From Pseudomonadota bacterium (GTDB lineage: Bacteria; Pseudomonadota; Alphaproteobacteria; Caulobacterales; Caulobacteraceae), in assembly GCA_023445705.1 (NCBI GenBank), contig JAEXKM010000242.1, forward strand, positions 1 to 14,858: a stretch of 14,858 bases of DNA, given 5' to 3'. Position 1 is the stretch's first letter. The number at the start of each line of letters is the position of its first letter. The position numbers were made by a program, and so were the translations under genes. Below, piece by piece: positions 1 to 7,169 of the stretch. The notes beneath the pieces are model-generated. The model worked only from the letters and a program-made list of their open reading frames with translations, was not told the DNA's origin and did not search any database.

Positions 1-768
1 CATGTGCGGCGCGGCGGCGGCCATGCGGCCGGCGATCTCGGCGTCGAGAATGTCGGAGGTCTCGCCGCGCACCAGCAGCAGGGGCCTATCGGCGGCCAGC
101 GCAGCGAACAGCGGCCAGAGGTCCGGCGTCTCTGCCGGCGCAGTCTTGAACGCCTGCGAGATCGCCGGGTCGTAGTCCAGTGAGAAGGTCCCGTGATCGT
201 CGCGGAACACCCGGCGGGCGAAGCGTTCCCAGTCGGCCTCGGTCAGGTCCGGCAGGGCCTCGCCGTTGATGTTGCGGACATAGGCGGTAGCCTCGGCCCA
301 GTTGTTCACGCTCGGCGCGCCGCCGACATAGGAGGCGATCCGGGCGATGCCCGCCGCGCCCACTTCCGGGCCGATGTCGTTGAGGACGGCGCCGCCGACC
401 AGATCGGGGCGCAGGGCCCCCAGGGTCATGGTGATCAGGCCGCCCATGGACGTGCCGATGAAGATCGCCCGGGAGATGCCCGATTGGTCCAGCAGGGCGG
501 CCACGTCGGCGGCGTAGATCCCGACGTGATAGTTGGCGGGATTGGGATCGCGGTCCGAGCAACCGCGACCGCGTACGTCCAGGCTCAGCACCCTGCGGCC
601 CTGGGTGGCGATCCGCGGTGCGACCACTTCGAAGTCGCGCGAATTGCGGGTCAGCCCGTGGATGCAGATCACTGGCAGCTTGGCCGGGCCGGACGCCGGG
701 GCGTGATCGCGGGCATAGAGCGTCAGCCCGTCGGTGCTGGTCCAGGTGCGGTCGGTGATCTGCGTCAT
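1..768 (-). CDS. alpha/beta hydrolase, 3' end outside window
   Basis: The reading frame is open from an ATG at 768 to the left window edge, 256 codons without a stop, so the C-terminus is missing. The translation is a typical alpha/beta-hydrolase fold. It has an HG oxyanion motif at residues 37-38, the strand and turn LDVRGRGCSDRDP at 63-75, the nucleophile elbow GTSMGG at 105-110 (Ser107), and a likely acid Asp239 in LLVRGETSDIL. The catalytic His should lie beyond the edge. AGGAG sits about 6 bases before the ATG. The gene starts 17 bp after the stop of the CrtC-like gene and is probably co-transcribed with it. The substrate is unknown; an ester, lactone or C-C bond hydrolase is possible. 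The divergent P450 suggests a role in processing an oxidised lipid or terpenoid. Confidence 0.85.
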   Translation of the reverse strand, partial: MTQITDRTWTSTDGLTLYARDHAPASGPAKLPVICIHGLTRNSRDFEVVAPRIATQGRRVLSLDVRGRGCSDRDPNPANYHVGIYAADVAALLDQSGISRAIFIGTSMGGLITMTLGALRPDLVGGAVLNDIGPEVGAAGIARIASYVGGAPSVNNWAEATAYVRNINGEALPDLTEADWERFARRVFRDDHGTFSLDYDPAISQAFKTAPAETPDLWPLFAALAADRPLLLVRGETSDILDAEIAGRMAAAAPHM

Positions 769-785
769 GTGCGGCTCCTGAGGGT

Positions 786-1868
786 CTATACCCCGTACGG
801 GCGGTATGGCCCGGCGATGAGCTGTTCGAATACGCCCATGCCGGTGGTCGGCGGCTCGCCCGGCAGGGTCAGGGTTACGCGCGACAGGGCCTGAATGTGG
901 ATGTTTTCCGGGGCGGCCATGTCGGCGGTCGCCGGGTCGATGTCCTCGCGCTCGACCACCAGATCGCCCTTGTAGCCGCCATGGCGCCAGGCTGGCGCGC
1001 CATAGCCGATGCCGCGCATCAGAAAGGTCAGGAACGGTTCGAACCGGATGCTGGCGCTCCCCTGCGAGAGGGGAATGTTGAGCGTGCCGCCCCTGGCGTG
1101 GCGGGTGCCCGGGATCAGGCTCACCTCGTCCATGGTCGCGCCTTCGCACTCGTAGAACCCGTCGTGGGCCGCGCCGTCCGGGGCGATCACCGCCCGGGTG
1201 TTCCAGGGGCGGCCGTCGGGATCAGCGTTGACGTGGAAAAAGACGCTGCGGTCGGCGAAGTTGAGCGGCGTCCACTGCCAGAAGAAGCCGCCGACCGTCA
1301 TCGGGACTGGGGGCTGCGGATCGGGCGCGCCGACCGGGCGTACGCCCCACGAGCGGTCGCGGGTGCCAACGGTTCCGGCGGCCAGTTCCTTGCGCACGCC
1401 GTCCACCTCGATCCAGCCGCTGCAGCGGACGTTCTGGGTCAGGCGCGTGTAGTCCATGAAGGCGCGCGGACCGATGCGCCGCATGAAACGGGGTTCTTCG
1501 ATCGGGAAGGACCGGCCCTCGAACACGATCTCGGCGGCGAATCCGTTGGAGGGCTCGACCACCAGCTTCAGCTTCTGCAGCGGTTCGATCACCTCGATGC
1601 GGATCGGCCCGCAGGAGAGGTCCAGGCGTTCCATGTTCATCACCTTGGAGGCGTGCAGGCAGTGCTCCACCCCGTCCCGAATGACCGAGAAGTGGGCGTC
1701 GGCGATGTTGAGCTGGGGATAGACGCCGAAGGCCGCAGCGAAAAACTCCGTCCCATCCGGCTGGTAGCCGTTGAAGAAGTAGCGGTCGTAGAAGTTGCGG
1801 TCCGTCCCGGCGAAGGCGATCGGCTCCGGGGTCTGGTGGATCGGAAAATCGTCGGCCTTGGTCAGCAT
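786..1868 (-). CDS. CrtC/AttH-like (DUF7064/7065-type) protein of unknown function
   Basis: This 360-residue protein shows no signal peptide and no membrane segment. It is rich in beta strands and aromatic residues. The most diagnostic stretch is GTRDRSWGVRPVG at residues 168-180, which resembles the (D/R)-x-SWG signature of the lipocalin-like carotenoid hydratase CrtC / AttH fold and of the related DUF7064/7065 proteins. A second aromatic block, GGFFWQWTPLNF, follows at 193-204. From general knowledge, such proteins often lie next to P450s, acyl-CoA dehydrogenases and phosphotransferases in sphingomonads and mycobacteria; no reaction is established. Here it is the first gene of a leftward unit with the alpha/beta hydrolase and diverges from the P450 across 180 bp. 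Assignment to the fold is by motif only; binding or hydration of a hydrophobic substrate is inference. Confidence 0.75.
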   Translation of the reverse strand: MLTKADDFPIHQTPEPIAFAGTDRNFYDRYFFNGYQPDGTEFFAAAFGVYPQLNIADAHFSVIRDGVEHCLHASKVMNMERLDLSCGPIRIEVIEPLQKLKLVVEPSNGFAAEIVFEGRSFPIEEPRFMRRIGPRAFMDYTRLTQNVRCSGWIEVDGVRKELAAGTVGTRDRSWGVRPVGAPDPQPPVPMTVGGFFWQWTPLNFADRSVFFHVNADPDGRPWNTRAVIAPDGAAHDGFYECEGATMDEVSLIPGTRHARGGTLNIPLSQGSASIRFEPFLTFLMRGIGYGAPAWRHGGYKGDLVVEREDIDPATADMAAPENIHIQALSRVTLTLPGEPPTTGMGVFEQLIAGPYRPYGV

Positions 1869-2048
1869 GCAGCGTCCTCCCAGACGTCTCTTATGGGTGC
1901 GATCTTGTCTTTGTCGATTGACGGTATTGCGACGTCGCCGTCCTGCGCAGTATCAAAGTGACTAAAGATAACAAGACAAGGGAGGATGCTTTTCGCTGCC
2001 GCCGCGTAAGCTTACGGGGCGTAACCCAGCGAAGAGTTGTCAGTAGCC
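1869..2048. promoter_or_regulatory. divergent promoter region between CrtC-like gene and P450
   Basis: This 180-bp spacer must hold promoters for both directions. Its leftmost part is strongly AT-richer than its surroundings. It carries an 8-bp inverted repeat, CTTGTCTT at 1904-1911 against AAGACAAG at 1973-1980, and a perfect 12-bp palindrome closer to the P450 that is listed separately. A TTGACG resembling a -35 box occurs at 1918-1923, but I see no well-spaced -10 partner. No regulator gene lies next to this spacer inside the window. Confidence 0.5.
2005..2016. promoter_or_regulatory. candidate operator upstream of P450
   Basis: CGTAAGCTTACG is a perfect 12-bp palindrome ending 32 bases before the P450 ATG. 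A third half-site, CGTAA, follows at 2019-2023 after two bases. A spaced cluster of half-sites in front of a catabolic gene suits a repressor site, but the cognate protein is unknown and a single palindrome can arise by chance. Confidence 0.3.
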
Positions 2049-3329
2049 ATGGGCGCCAACGGCACGCGCATACCCAACGAACACGCGAGCAACCTGGTCG
2101 ATCCTTCCGCCTATGCGGACGGACGTATTCACGAGACTTATAAATGGCTTAGGGCGAACAACCCGTTCGGCCTCGCCGAGGTCGAGGGCTTCGACCCCTT
2201 CTGGGTGGCGACCAAGCACGCCGACATCCTCGAGATCAGCCGCCAGAACGCGCTCTTCCACAATGGGGATCGCGCGACCGTGATCACCAACAAGGCCGCC
2301 GACCAGGCGGTGCGCCAGCTGATGGGCGGCAGTCCGCACCTGGTGCGCAGCCTGGTGCAGATGGACGCTCCGGATCATCCGAAGTACCGCGCCCTGACCC
2401 AGGCCTGGTTCATGCCGACCAACATCAAGGGGTTGGAAGACCGCATCCGCGGCATCGCCCGTCGCGCCGTCGACAAGATGGCGGCCAAGGGCGGGGAGTG
2501 CGACTTCGTCCGCGAAGTGGCGCTCGGCTACCCCCTGCACGTGATCATGGAGATCCTGGGCGTGCCCGAAGAGGACGAGCCCCGGATGCTGACGTTGACC
2601 CAGGAGCTGTTCGGCGCGGCGGACCCCGAACTTGGCCGCCAGGCGGACGAGAAGAAGGACATGACCAAGCTGATCGCCGAGGGGGTGGTCGCCGACTTCT
2701 ACGCCTACTTCGCCAAGCTCTCGGCCGATCGTCGCGCCAATCCAAAGGACGACGTGGCCACGGTGATCGCCAATTCCGAGATCGACGGACAGCCGATCTC
2801 CGAGCTCGAGGCGATGAGCTACTACATGATCGTCGCCACGGCGGGGCATGACACCACCTCGTCCTCGACCGCCGGCGCGATCTGGGGGTTGGCGCAAAAC
2901 CCCGGGGAGTTCGCCAGGGTGAAGGCCGACCCGTCGCTGATCCCCGGCCTGGTCGATGAGAGCATTCGCTGGATCACTCCGGTGAAGACCTTCATGCGCA
3001 CCGCCACCGAGGACACCGAGTTTGCCGGACGGCGGCTCGCCAAGGACGACTGGATGATGCTCTGCTACGCGTCCGGGAACCGCGATGAGGAGGTGTTCGA
3101 CGACCCGGCCGCCTTCAAAATCGACCGCAAACCGAACAAGCATCTGGCCTTCGGCTACGGCGCGCACCTGTGCCTGGGCCAGCACCTGGCCAAGATGGAG
3201 ATGCGCATCCTCTGGGAGGAGCTGCTGCCGCGGATCGACAGCCTGGAACTGGCCGGCGAACCCAAGCAGAGCCAGGGCACGTTCGTGAACGGCCCCAAGA
3301 CGCTCCCCATCCGTTTCGCCATGCACTGA
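2049..3329 (+). CDS. cytochrome P450 monooxygenase
   Basis: This is a soluble bacterial P450 of 426 residues, the usual length, with no N-terminal membrane anchor. It would hydroxylate a hydrophobic substrate using electrons from a separate ferredoxin and reductase, neither of which is in the window. The I-helix oxygen-activation motif AGHDTT is at 265-270, ExxR (ESIR) at 304-307, and the heme loop FGYGAHLCLG at 368-377 with thiolate ligand Cys375. The C-helix stretch MDAPDHPKYR at 105-114 is also typical. I chose ATG 2049; a TTG at 2037 would add four residues. It diverges from the CrtC-like gene and is followed after 18 bp by a kinase gene. The sequence recalls the CYP108/CYP125-type group acting on terpenoids, steroids or alkyl chains. 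The family is certain and the subfamily is not. Confidence 0.95.
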   Translation: MGANGTRIPNEHASNLVDPSAYADGRIHETYKWLRANNPFGLAEVEGFDPFWVATKHADILEISRQNALFHNGDRATVITNKAADQAVRQLMGGSPHLVRSLVQMDAPDHPKYRALTQAWFMPTNIKGLEDRIRGIARRAVDKMAAKGGECDFVREVALGYPLHVIMEILGVPEEDEPRMLTLTQELFGAADPELGRQADEKKDMTKLIAEGVVADFYAYFAKLSADRRANPKDDVATVIANSEIDGQPISELEAMSYYMIVATAGHDTTSSSTAGAIWGLAQNPGEFARVKADPSLIPGLVDESIRWITPVKTFMRTATEDTEFAGRRLAKDDWMMLCYASGNRDEEVFDDPAAFKIDRKPNKHLAFGYGAHLCLGQHLAKMEMRILWEELLPRIDSLELAGEPKQSQGTFVNGPKTLPIRFAMH

Positions 3330-3347
3330 GTTTGGGGCAGGGTCCTC

Positions 3348-4370
3348 ATGAACGCTTTGGAACCACGCCTGGCCGCTTACATCGCCGGGCGCATGCCGTC
3401 TGCGAGCCAGGTGGCCGTCGCAGACCTCAGCCGCATTTCGGGCGGCGCCTCGCGGGAGACCTATCGCTTCCGCCTCACCTGGTCCGAGGGCGGGGAGGGG
3501 CGCGAGCGGCGACTGATCCTGCGGCGTGACCCGCCCGCCTCGCTGATCGACACCGAGCGGCGGATCGAGTTCGAGGCCTATCGCGCCTTCCACGGCAGCG
3601 CCGTCCCGGTGCCTGAGATGCTGTGGCTGGAAGAGGCCGACGAGGCCCTCGACCATCCCTTCTTCATCGCCGAGGAGATCTGCGGGTTCCAGGCCTCGCC
3701 CCAGCTCCTGTTCGCGCCGCCTTACGTCTCGACCCTGGCCAAATTGGGCGAGCGCAAGTGGACGATCCTGGGCGACATCGCGAAGGCCGATCCAAAGGCG
3801 GTCGGGCTGACCGAGGTCATGCCGGTGGTGATGCCCGCCGGCTGCGCCGATCACGAGCTTTCCTATTGGGAAAAGGTCCTGGACGAGGACCAGGCCGAGC
3901 CGCTGCCGATCACCCGTGCGGCCATCCGCTGGCTGCGCGCCCACATGCCGCCGCCGCCGGAACGGATCGGCGTGGTCCACGGCGACTTCCGCACGGGCAA
4001 CTTCCTCTACGACGAGGCCGGCGGCATCCACGGGGTGCTCGACTGGGAAATGGCCCACCTGGGCGACCCGCTGGAAGACCTGGGCTGGAGTCTCAATCCG
4101 GTCTGGTCGTTCGGCTCTGGCCTTGCCGGGGGACTGCTGCCTCGCGATCAGGCCATCGCCGTGTGGGAACGCTCCAGCGGCCTGAAGGCCGACGCGGCCG
4201 CCCTGCACTGGTGGGAGCTGTTCAACTGCGTCAAGGGCCAGGCGATCTGGATCTCCTCGGCCCGGGCTTGGATCGACGGGGGCAACCGCGAGCCGATCAT
4301 GGCCTATCCTCCCTGGGCGCTGCAGAACGCCCAGGACCGCGCCACGCTTCAAGTGATGGGACGCCTATGA
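3348..4370 (+). CDS. APH-fold phosphotransferase (kinase), LvaA/ACAD10-kinase-like
   Basis: This 340-residue protein has the aminoglycoside-phosphotransferase/choline-kinase fold. A glycine-rich SGGASRETYRF at 31-41 is the nucleotide loop, and LILRRDPP at 56-63 holds the position of the strand-3 lysine. The Brenner motif HGDFRTGN is at 211-218 (catalytic Asp213, Asn218), and the metal-binding Asp232 lies in LDWEMAHLGDPLEDLGW. Relatives next to lipid catabolism genes phosphorylate hydroxyacyl-CoAs or other small alcohols (LvaA in levulinate catabolism, kinase domains of ACAD10/11) rather than antibiotics. The ATG follows GGGGCAGGG, 18 bp after the P450 stop. It overlaps the next gene by ATGA, so translation is probably coupled. 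A drug-resistance role is unlikely given the context, though sequence alone does not exclude it. Confidence 0.88.
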   Translation: MNALEPRLAAYIAGRMPSASQVAVADLSRISGGASRETYRFRLTWSEGGEGRERRLILRRDPPASLIDTERRIEFEAYRAFHGSAVPVPEMLWLEEADEALDHPFFIAEEICGFQASPQLLFAPPYVSTLAKLGERKWTILGDIAKADPKAVGLTEVMPVVMPAGCADHELSYWEKVLDEDQAEPLPITRAAIRWLRAHMPPPPERIGVVHGDFRTGNFLYDEAGGIHGVLDWEMAHLGDPLEDLGWSLNPVWSFGSGLAGGLLPRDQAIAVWERSSGLKADAAALHWWELFNCVKGQAIWISSARAWIDGGNREPIMAYPPWALQNAQDRATLQVMGRL

Positions 4371-4786
4371 CCCCCGCCGTTCCCGCCGTCCTCGCCGAAA
4401 TCGCCGGCATCGCCGTCCGCAACGCCGATCCTTCGGTGCATCCGGCCGATCGCGCCAGTTCACTGGGTCTTTCCGCCGCCCTACTCGGTATGGCCGCCGA
4501 GGTCTGGGACGGGATGGCCGCCCGCCTGGTGGAGGAGAACCGCGCCATCCGAACCCTGCTGGCGCGGGGGCCGGCGATCGGCCTCGACTTCTTCGACCTG
4601 GCTTCGGCGCACGACGAAGACCTGCGAATTTCCGCCCTGAAAGCAGCCAACGACACCCTCCGCGCCGCGCTGATAGAATTGCAGGCGAGGGCGGAGCACC
4701 GGGGCGCGAGCGAATTGCAGGCCGCCATCTGGTCCGAACTGGTGGCGTCGACCGAGCGCAGGAAACTCGCCAGCTCGCCGGTCTGA
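4367..4786 (+). CDS. small protein coupled to the kinase (LvaB/DUF6285-like candidate)
   Basis: The 139-residue protein begins with the ATG of an ATGA overlap with the kinase stop; the upstream part of this open frame is only a shadow of the kinase. It is predicted mostly helical, with no signal peptide and no cysteines. Segments of note are AALLGMAAEVWDGMAARLVEE at about 38-57 and LKAANDTLRAALIELQARAE at 91-110, which could form a helical bundle or coiled coil. I do not recognise a firm family. Small helical proteins directly after APH-type kinases are known, for example LvaB, which is needed with LvaA for full activity. A kinase partner role is therefore a reasonable inference from position and coupling. 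A 16-bp palindrome begins seven bases after its stop. Confidence 0.7.
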   Translation: MTPAVPAVLAEIAGIAVRNADPSVHPADRASSLGLSAALLGMAAEVWDGMAARLVEENRAIRTLLARGPAIGLDFFDLASAHDEDLRISALKAANDTLRAALIELQARAEHRGASELQAAIWSELVASTERRKLASSPV

Positions 4787-4792
4787 CGGATT

Positions 4793-4857
4793 GGCCTGCC
4801 GGCAGGCCCCCTCAAGTCGGCTTTCGCTGACAGCTCCCCCAGCGGGGGAGCATCTTG
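4793..4857. repeat. Caulobacterales-type palindromic intergenic repeat
   Basis: Three inverted structures are packed into 65 bp. GGCCTGCCGGCAGGCC at 4793-4808 is a perfect palindrome. GTCGGC (4816-4821) pairs with GCTGAC (4826-4831) through one G-T pair. An 8-bp stem with a 3-base loop spans 4833-4851 (GCTCCCCC / GGGGGAGC), followed by ATCTTG. From memory, units of this shape (CCCTC, small hairpin, CTCCCCC...GGGGGAG, ATCT) are dispersed many times between genes in Caulobacter and relatives. There is no T-tract, so it is not a standard terminator, though the hairpins could slow transcription after the kinase operon. Confidence 0.65.
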
Positions 4858-4948
4858 TGGCGCAGCAAACGGGCGATCAGTCTTCCTGCAAGCCAACCGC
4901 ACGATTCCCAGCTTGGAGGGCGCCTGCGGCGGGGGCTAGGCTTGGGCC

Positions 4949-6130
4949 ATGTCATCCGCCGAAAGCCTGACCCCGCGCGCCCTGGACATCCTCGAAACCC
5001 TGGTGGGTTTCGACACCACCTCGCGGCTCTCGAACCTCGCTCTCATCGAATGGGTCGAGGCCTATCTCGATCGCTACGGCGTGCCCCACCGGCGAGTGCC
5101 GAACGCGGACGGCAGCAAGTCGAACCTGATCGCCACGATCGGGCCGGCCATCGAGGGCGGTGTCGTGCTGTCGGGCCATACCGACGTCGTGCCGGTGGAC
5201 GGCCAGGCCTGGACGACGGATCCGTTCCGGCTGACCCCCAAAGACGACGGCAGGATCTATGGCCGTGGGACCTGCGACATGAAGGGGTTTCTGGCCCTTT
5301 CCCTGGCCGCCGTGCCCGATCTCGCCGCCGCTGGTGGCCGGCGTCCGGTCCATCTGGCGTTTTCCTACGACGAGGAGATCGGGTGCCTGGGCGCGCCCGA
5401 CATGATCCGCGTCATTGGCGCGGAGTTGCCGCGCCCGGCCCTGGTGGTCGTCGGCGAGCCGACCAACATGGAGGCAGTTTCCGGCCACAAGGGCATCGCC
5501 ACCTTTTCGGTCACGGTGAACGGCAAGGAGGCCCATTCCAGCCAGACCCACCTGGGCGTCTCCGCCATCATGGAGGCGATCCCGTTGCTGGCTTCGCTCA
5601 AGGCCCTGGGGCGTAGGCTGGAGGAGGAGGCCGACCCGGCCTCGCCGTTCACGCCCAAGCACGCCACGCTTACCATCGGCCTGCTGAACGGCGGCACTGC
5701 CGGGAACATCCTGGCGCGCGAATGCGCCTTCCAGTTCGATCTCCGCTGCCCGCCGGGCCAGGACCCGTTGAAGGTGCTGGCCCCATTCTATGCCGAGGTG
5801 GAGGCGCTGGACCGGAGGCTGAAGGCGCTGTTCCCCGTCGCCGGGGCGCGGATCGTCCAGCGCTCGGGGACGCCGCCGCTGTCGCCCGAGCAAGATGGTG
5901 CGGCCGAAGCCTTTGCGCGCCGGCTCGCCGGCGACAACGGGCCGGCGCGGGTCGTGCCTTACGCGGCCGAGGCGGGGCAGTTCCAGGAGGCCGGCTTCTC
6001 CACGGTCATCTGCGGCCCCGGATCCATCGACCAGGCGCACCAGCCGGACGAGTATGTCGAACGCACCCAGATGGAGCGGGGCGGCGCCTTCATGGCGCGG
6101 CTGATCGAGTGGGCCGCAGGGGACGAATAA
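4949..6130 (+). CDS. argE: acetylornithine deacetylase (M20 metallopeptidase family)
   Basis: This 393-residue protein would hydrolyse N-acetyl-L-ornithine to ornithine and acetate in cytoplasmic arginine synthesis. The two-metal M20 centre is complete: His77 and Asp79 in SGHTDVVPVD, bridging Asp110 in GRGTCDMKG, general base Glu142 and ligand Glu143 in SYDEEIGC, Glu170 in VVGEPTN, and His364 in DQAHQPDEYV. The dimerisation-domain stretch NGGTAGNILARECAFQFDLR at 247-266 fits ArgE closely, and the length is normal. The ATG at 4949 has only a weak G-rich site upstream. The 3' end overlaps the opposing glycosyltransferase gene by 41 bp. Related M20 enzymes (DapE, carboxypeptidases) are the alternatives, but DMKG and the GTAGNI region favour ArgE. 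Confidence 0.9.
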   Translation: MSSAESLTPRALDILETLVGFDTTSRLSNLALIEWVEAYLDRYGVPHRRVPNADGSKSNLIATIGPAIEGGVVLSGHTDVVPVDGQAWTTDPFRLTPKDDGRIYGRGTCDMKGFLALSLAAVPDLAAAGGRRPVHLAFSYDEEIGCLGAPDMIRVIGAELPRPALVVVGEPTNMEAVSGHKGIATFSVTVNGKEAHSSQTHLGVSAIMEAIPLLASLKALGRRLEEEADPASPFTPKHATLTIGLLNGGTAGNILARECAFQFDLRCPPGQDPLKVLAPFYAEVEALDRRLKALFPVAGARIVQRSGTPPLSPEQDGAAEAFARRLAGDNGPARVVPYAAEAGQFQEAGFSTVICGPGSIDQAHQPDEYVERTQMERGGAFMARLIEWAAGDE

Positions 6131-7139
6131 CCGGGCGGCGCCCGAAGAGGTCGCGCGGATCCCAGGTCATGGAGCGCGCCAACTGAAGAGTGCTGGCGCG
6201 GCGGCGGGCCTGCACCGCCCGGCGGCTTTTTAGAACCGTCGGAAGACCTCGCAGCGATTCCCGGAAGGCGCGCCAGACGATTGGCGCATGGGCGTGGTTC
6301 TCTTTCCGGCTCGAGATGTAGACGACGCAGAAGAGGTGCAGCGGCACCACCAGCGGCAGCAGCGGCCAGGGGGTGTCCTTGTAGACTACATAGAAGCGGT
6401 TGCGCGTGCCGTGGAACACCGCGAACTCGGACTTCCGCCCGCCGCTCGACGCCGAGCCCACGTGGCCGATGGTGGCGCTAGGCACCAGCAGCGTCGGCTC
6501 GTCGGCCAATTGCAGGCGATAGCCGAGATCGACGTCCTCGGAGTAGCAGAAGAAAAACTCGTCGAACCCGCCCAGGTCCAGGAAGAGCTCGCGGTCGATC
6601 ATCATCGCCGCCCCGCACGGCGAGAAGACCTCGCCCTCCGGCGTGTCGCCGGGATCGGGCGCCAGATAGCCGCCGCGATAAGGGATGCCGCAGATCGACA
6701 TCACATCGCCTAGCCCGTCGAGATAGCCCGGCTTCTCCGTCATAACCTGGCGGGAGGTGAACGACCTGACCTTCGGGTATCGGGCTGCGGCCGCGATCAG
6801 CTTCTCCAGCCAGTCGGGCTCGGCGTAGGCGTCGGGGTTGAGCAGCACGAACCAGCGGCCGCGCGCCAGACGCGCGCCCTGATTGCCAGCCCCGGCGAAG
6901 CCTAGGTTCTCGTTGTTCCGGATCAGGCGCACGAACGGGAACTCGGCCGCAATCGCCGCATCGCCCGTGTCAGGCGAGGCGTTGTCGATCACCAGCGTCT
7001 CGAAATCACGGAAAGTCTGCGCCTCCAGGTGCTGCAGGCAGGCGCGGAGGGTGGGGCCGGAGTTGTAGGCGATGATGCAGACGGTGACTTGGACGCTTTG
7101 GGGCGCTGGCGACTTGTCTTCCTGCGCGCGGTCGTTCAT
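6090..7139 (-). CDS. family 2 glycosyltransferase, probable rhamnosyltransferase
   Basis: The 349-residue protein has a GT-A domain of the GT2 rhamnosyltransferase (WbbL/RfbF-like) type. VTVCIIAYNSGPTLRACLQ is at residues 18-36, the nucleotide-binding Asp in IDNASPD at 51-57, ENLGFAGAGNQGA at 77-89, the DXD-like LLNPDA at 99-104, and the acceptor/base region CYSEDVDLGYRL at 198-209. One hydrophobic segment near 256-275 could be a membrane anchor. I chose the ATG at 7139 because a longer frame to 7229 would run into rfbC. It diverges from rfbC by 30 bp, so dTDP-L-rhamnose is a likely donor, and transfer to a cell-surface polysaccharide or O-antigen is inferred. Its 3' end lies inside the last 41 bp of argE. 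Confidence 0.88.
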   Translation of the reverse strand: MNDRAQEDKSPAPQSVQVTVCIIAYNSGPTLRACLQHLEAQTFRDFETLVIDNASPDTGDAAIAAEFPFVRLIRNNENLGFAGAGNQGARLARGRWFVLLNPDAYAEPDWLEKLIAAAARYPKVRSFTSRQVMTEKPGYLDGLGDVMSICGIPYRGGYLAPDPGDTPEGEVFSPCGAAMMIDRELFLDLGGFDEFFFCYSEDVDLGYRLQLADEPTLLVPSATIGHVGSASSGGRKSEFAVFHGTRNRFYVVYKDTPWPLLPLVVPLHLFCVVYISSRKENHAHAPIVWRAFRESLRGLPTVLKSRRAVQARRRASTLQLARSMTWDPRDLFGRRPVIRPLRPTRSAAP

Positions 7140-7169
7140 GCGGTGGCGGTTTCCAACTTGCAGGCAGCC

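Noticed and set aside
897..1961. A 354-codon plus-strand open frame opposite the CrtC-like gene
   Set aside because: It is an antisense shadow with biased composition. The minus-strand protein has family motifs and a ribosome-site-coupled downstream gene.
2040..4352. A 770-codon open frame on the minus strand opposite the P450 and kinase
   Set aside because: It is the GC-rich antisense shadow of two genes with clear catalytic motifs. Its translation is low-complexity, rich in Arg, Gly, Val and His, with no recognisable domain, and it crosses two genes and their spacer.
3348..4370. Aminoglycoside resistance gene
   Set aside because: The fold is shared with antibiotic kinases, but the gene is in an operon with a P450 and a small partner, and it resembles the metabolic LvaA/ACAD10-type group.
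4793..4857. Intrinsic terminator for the kinase operon
   Set aside because: The hairpins are strong, but no T-tract follows any of them, so a dispersed repeat is the better call.
4952..6040. A 362-codon minus-strand open frame opposite argE
   Set aside because: argE carries every metal ligand in the plus frame; this frame has none of a known family and is compositionally a shadow.
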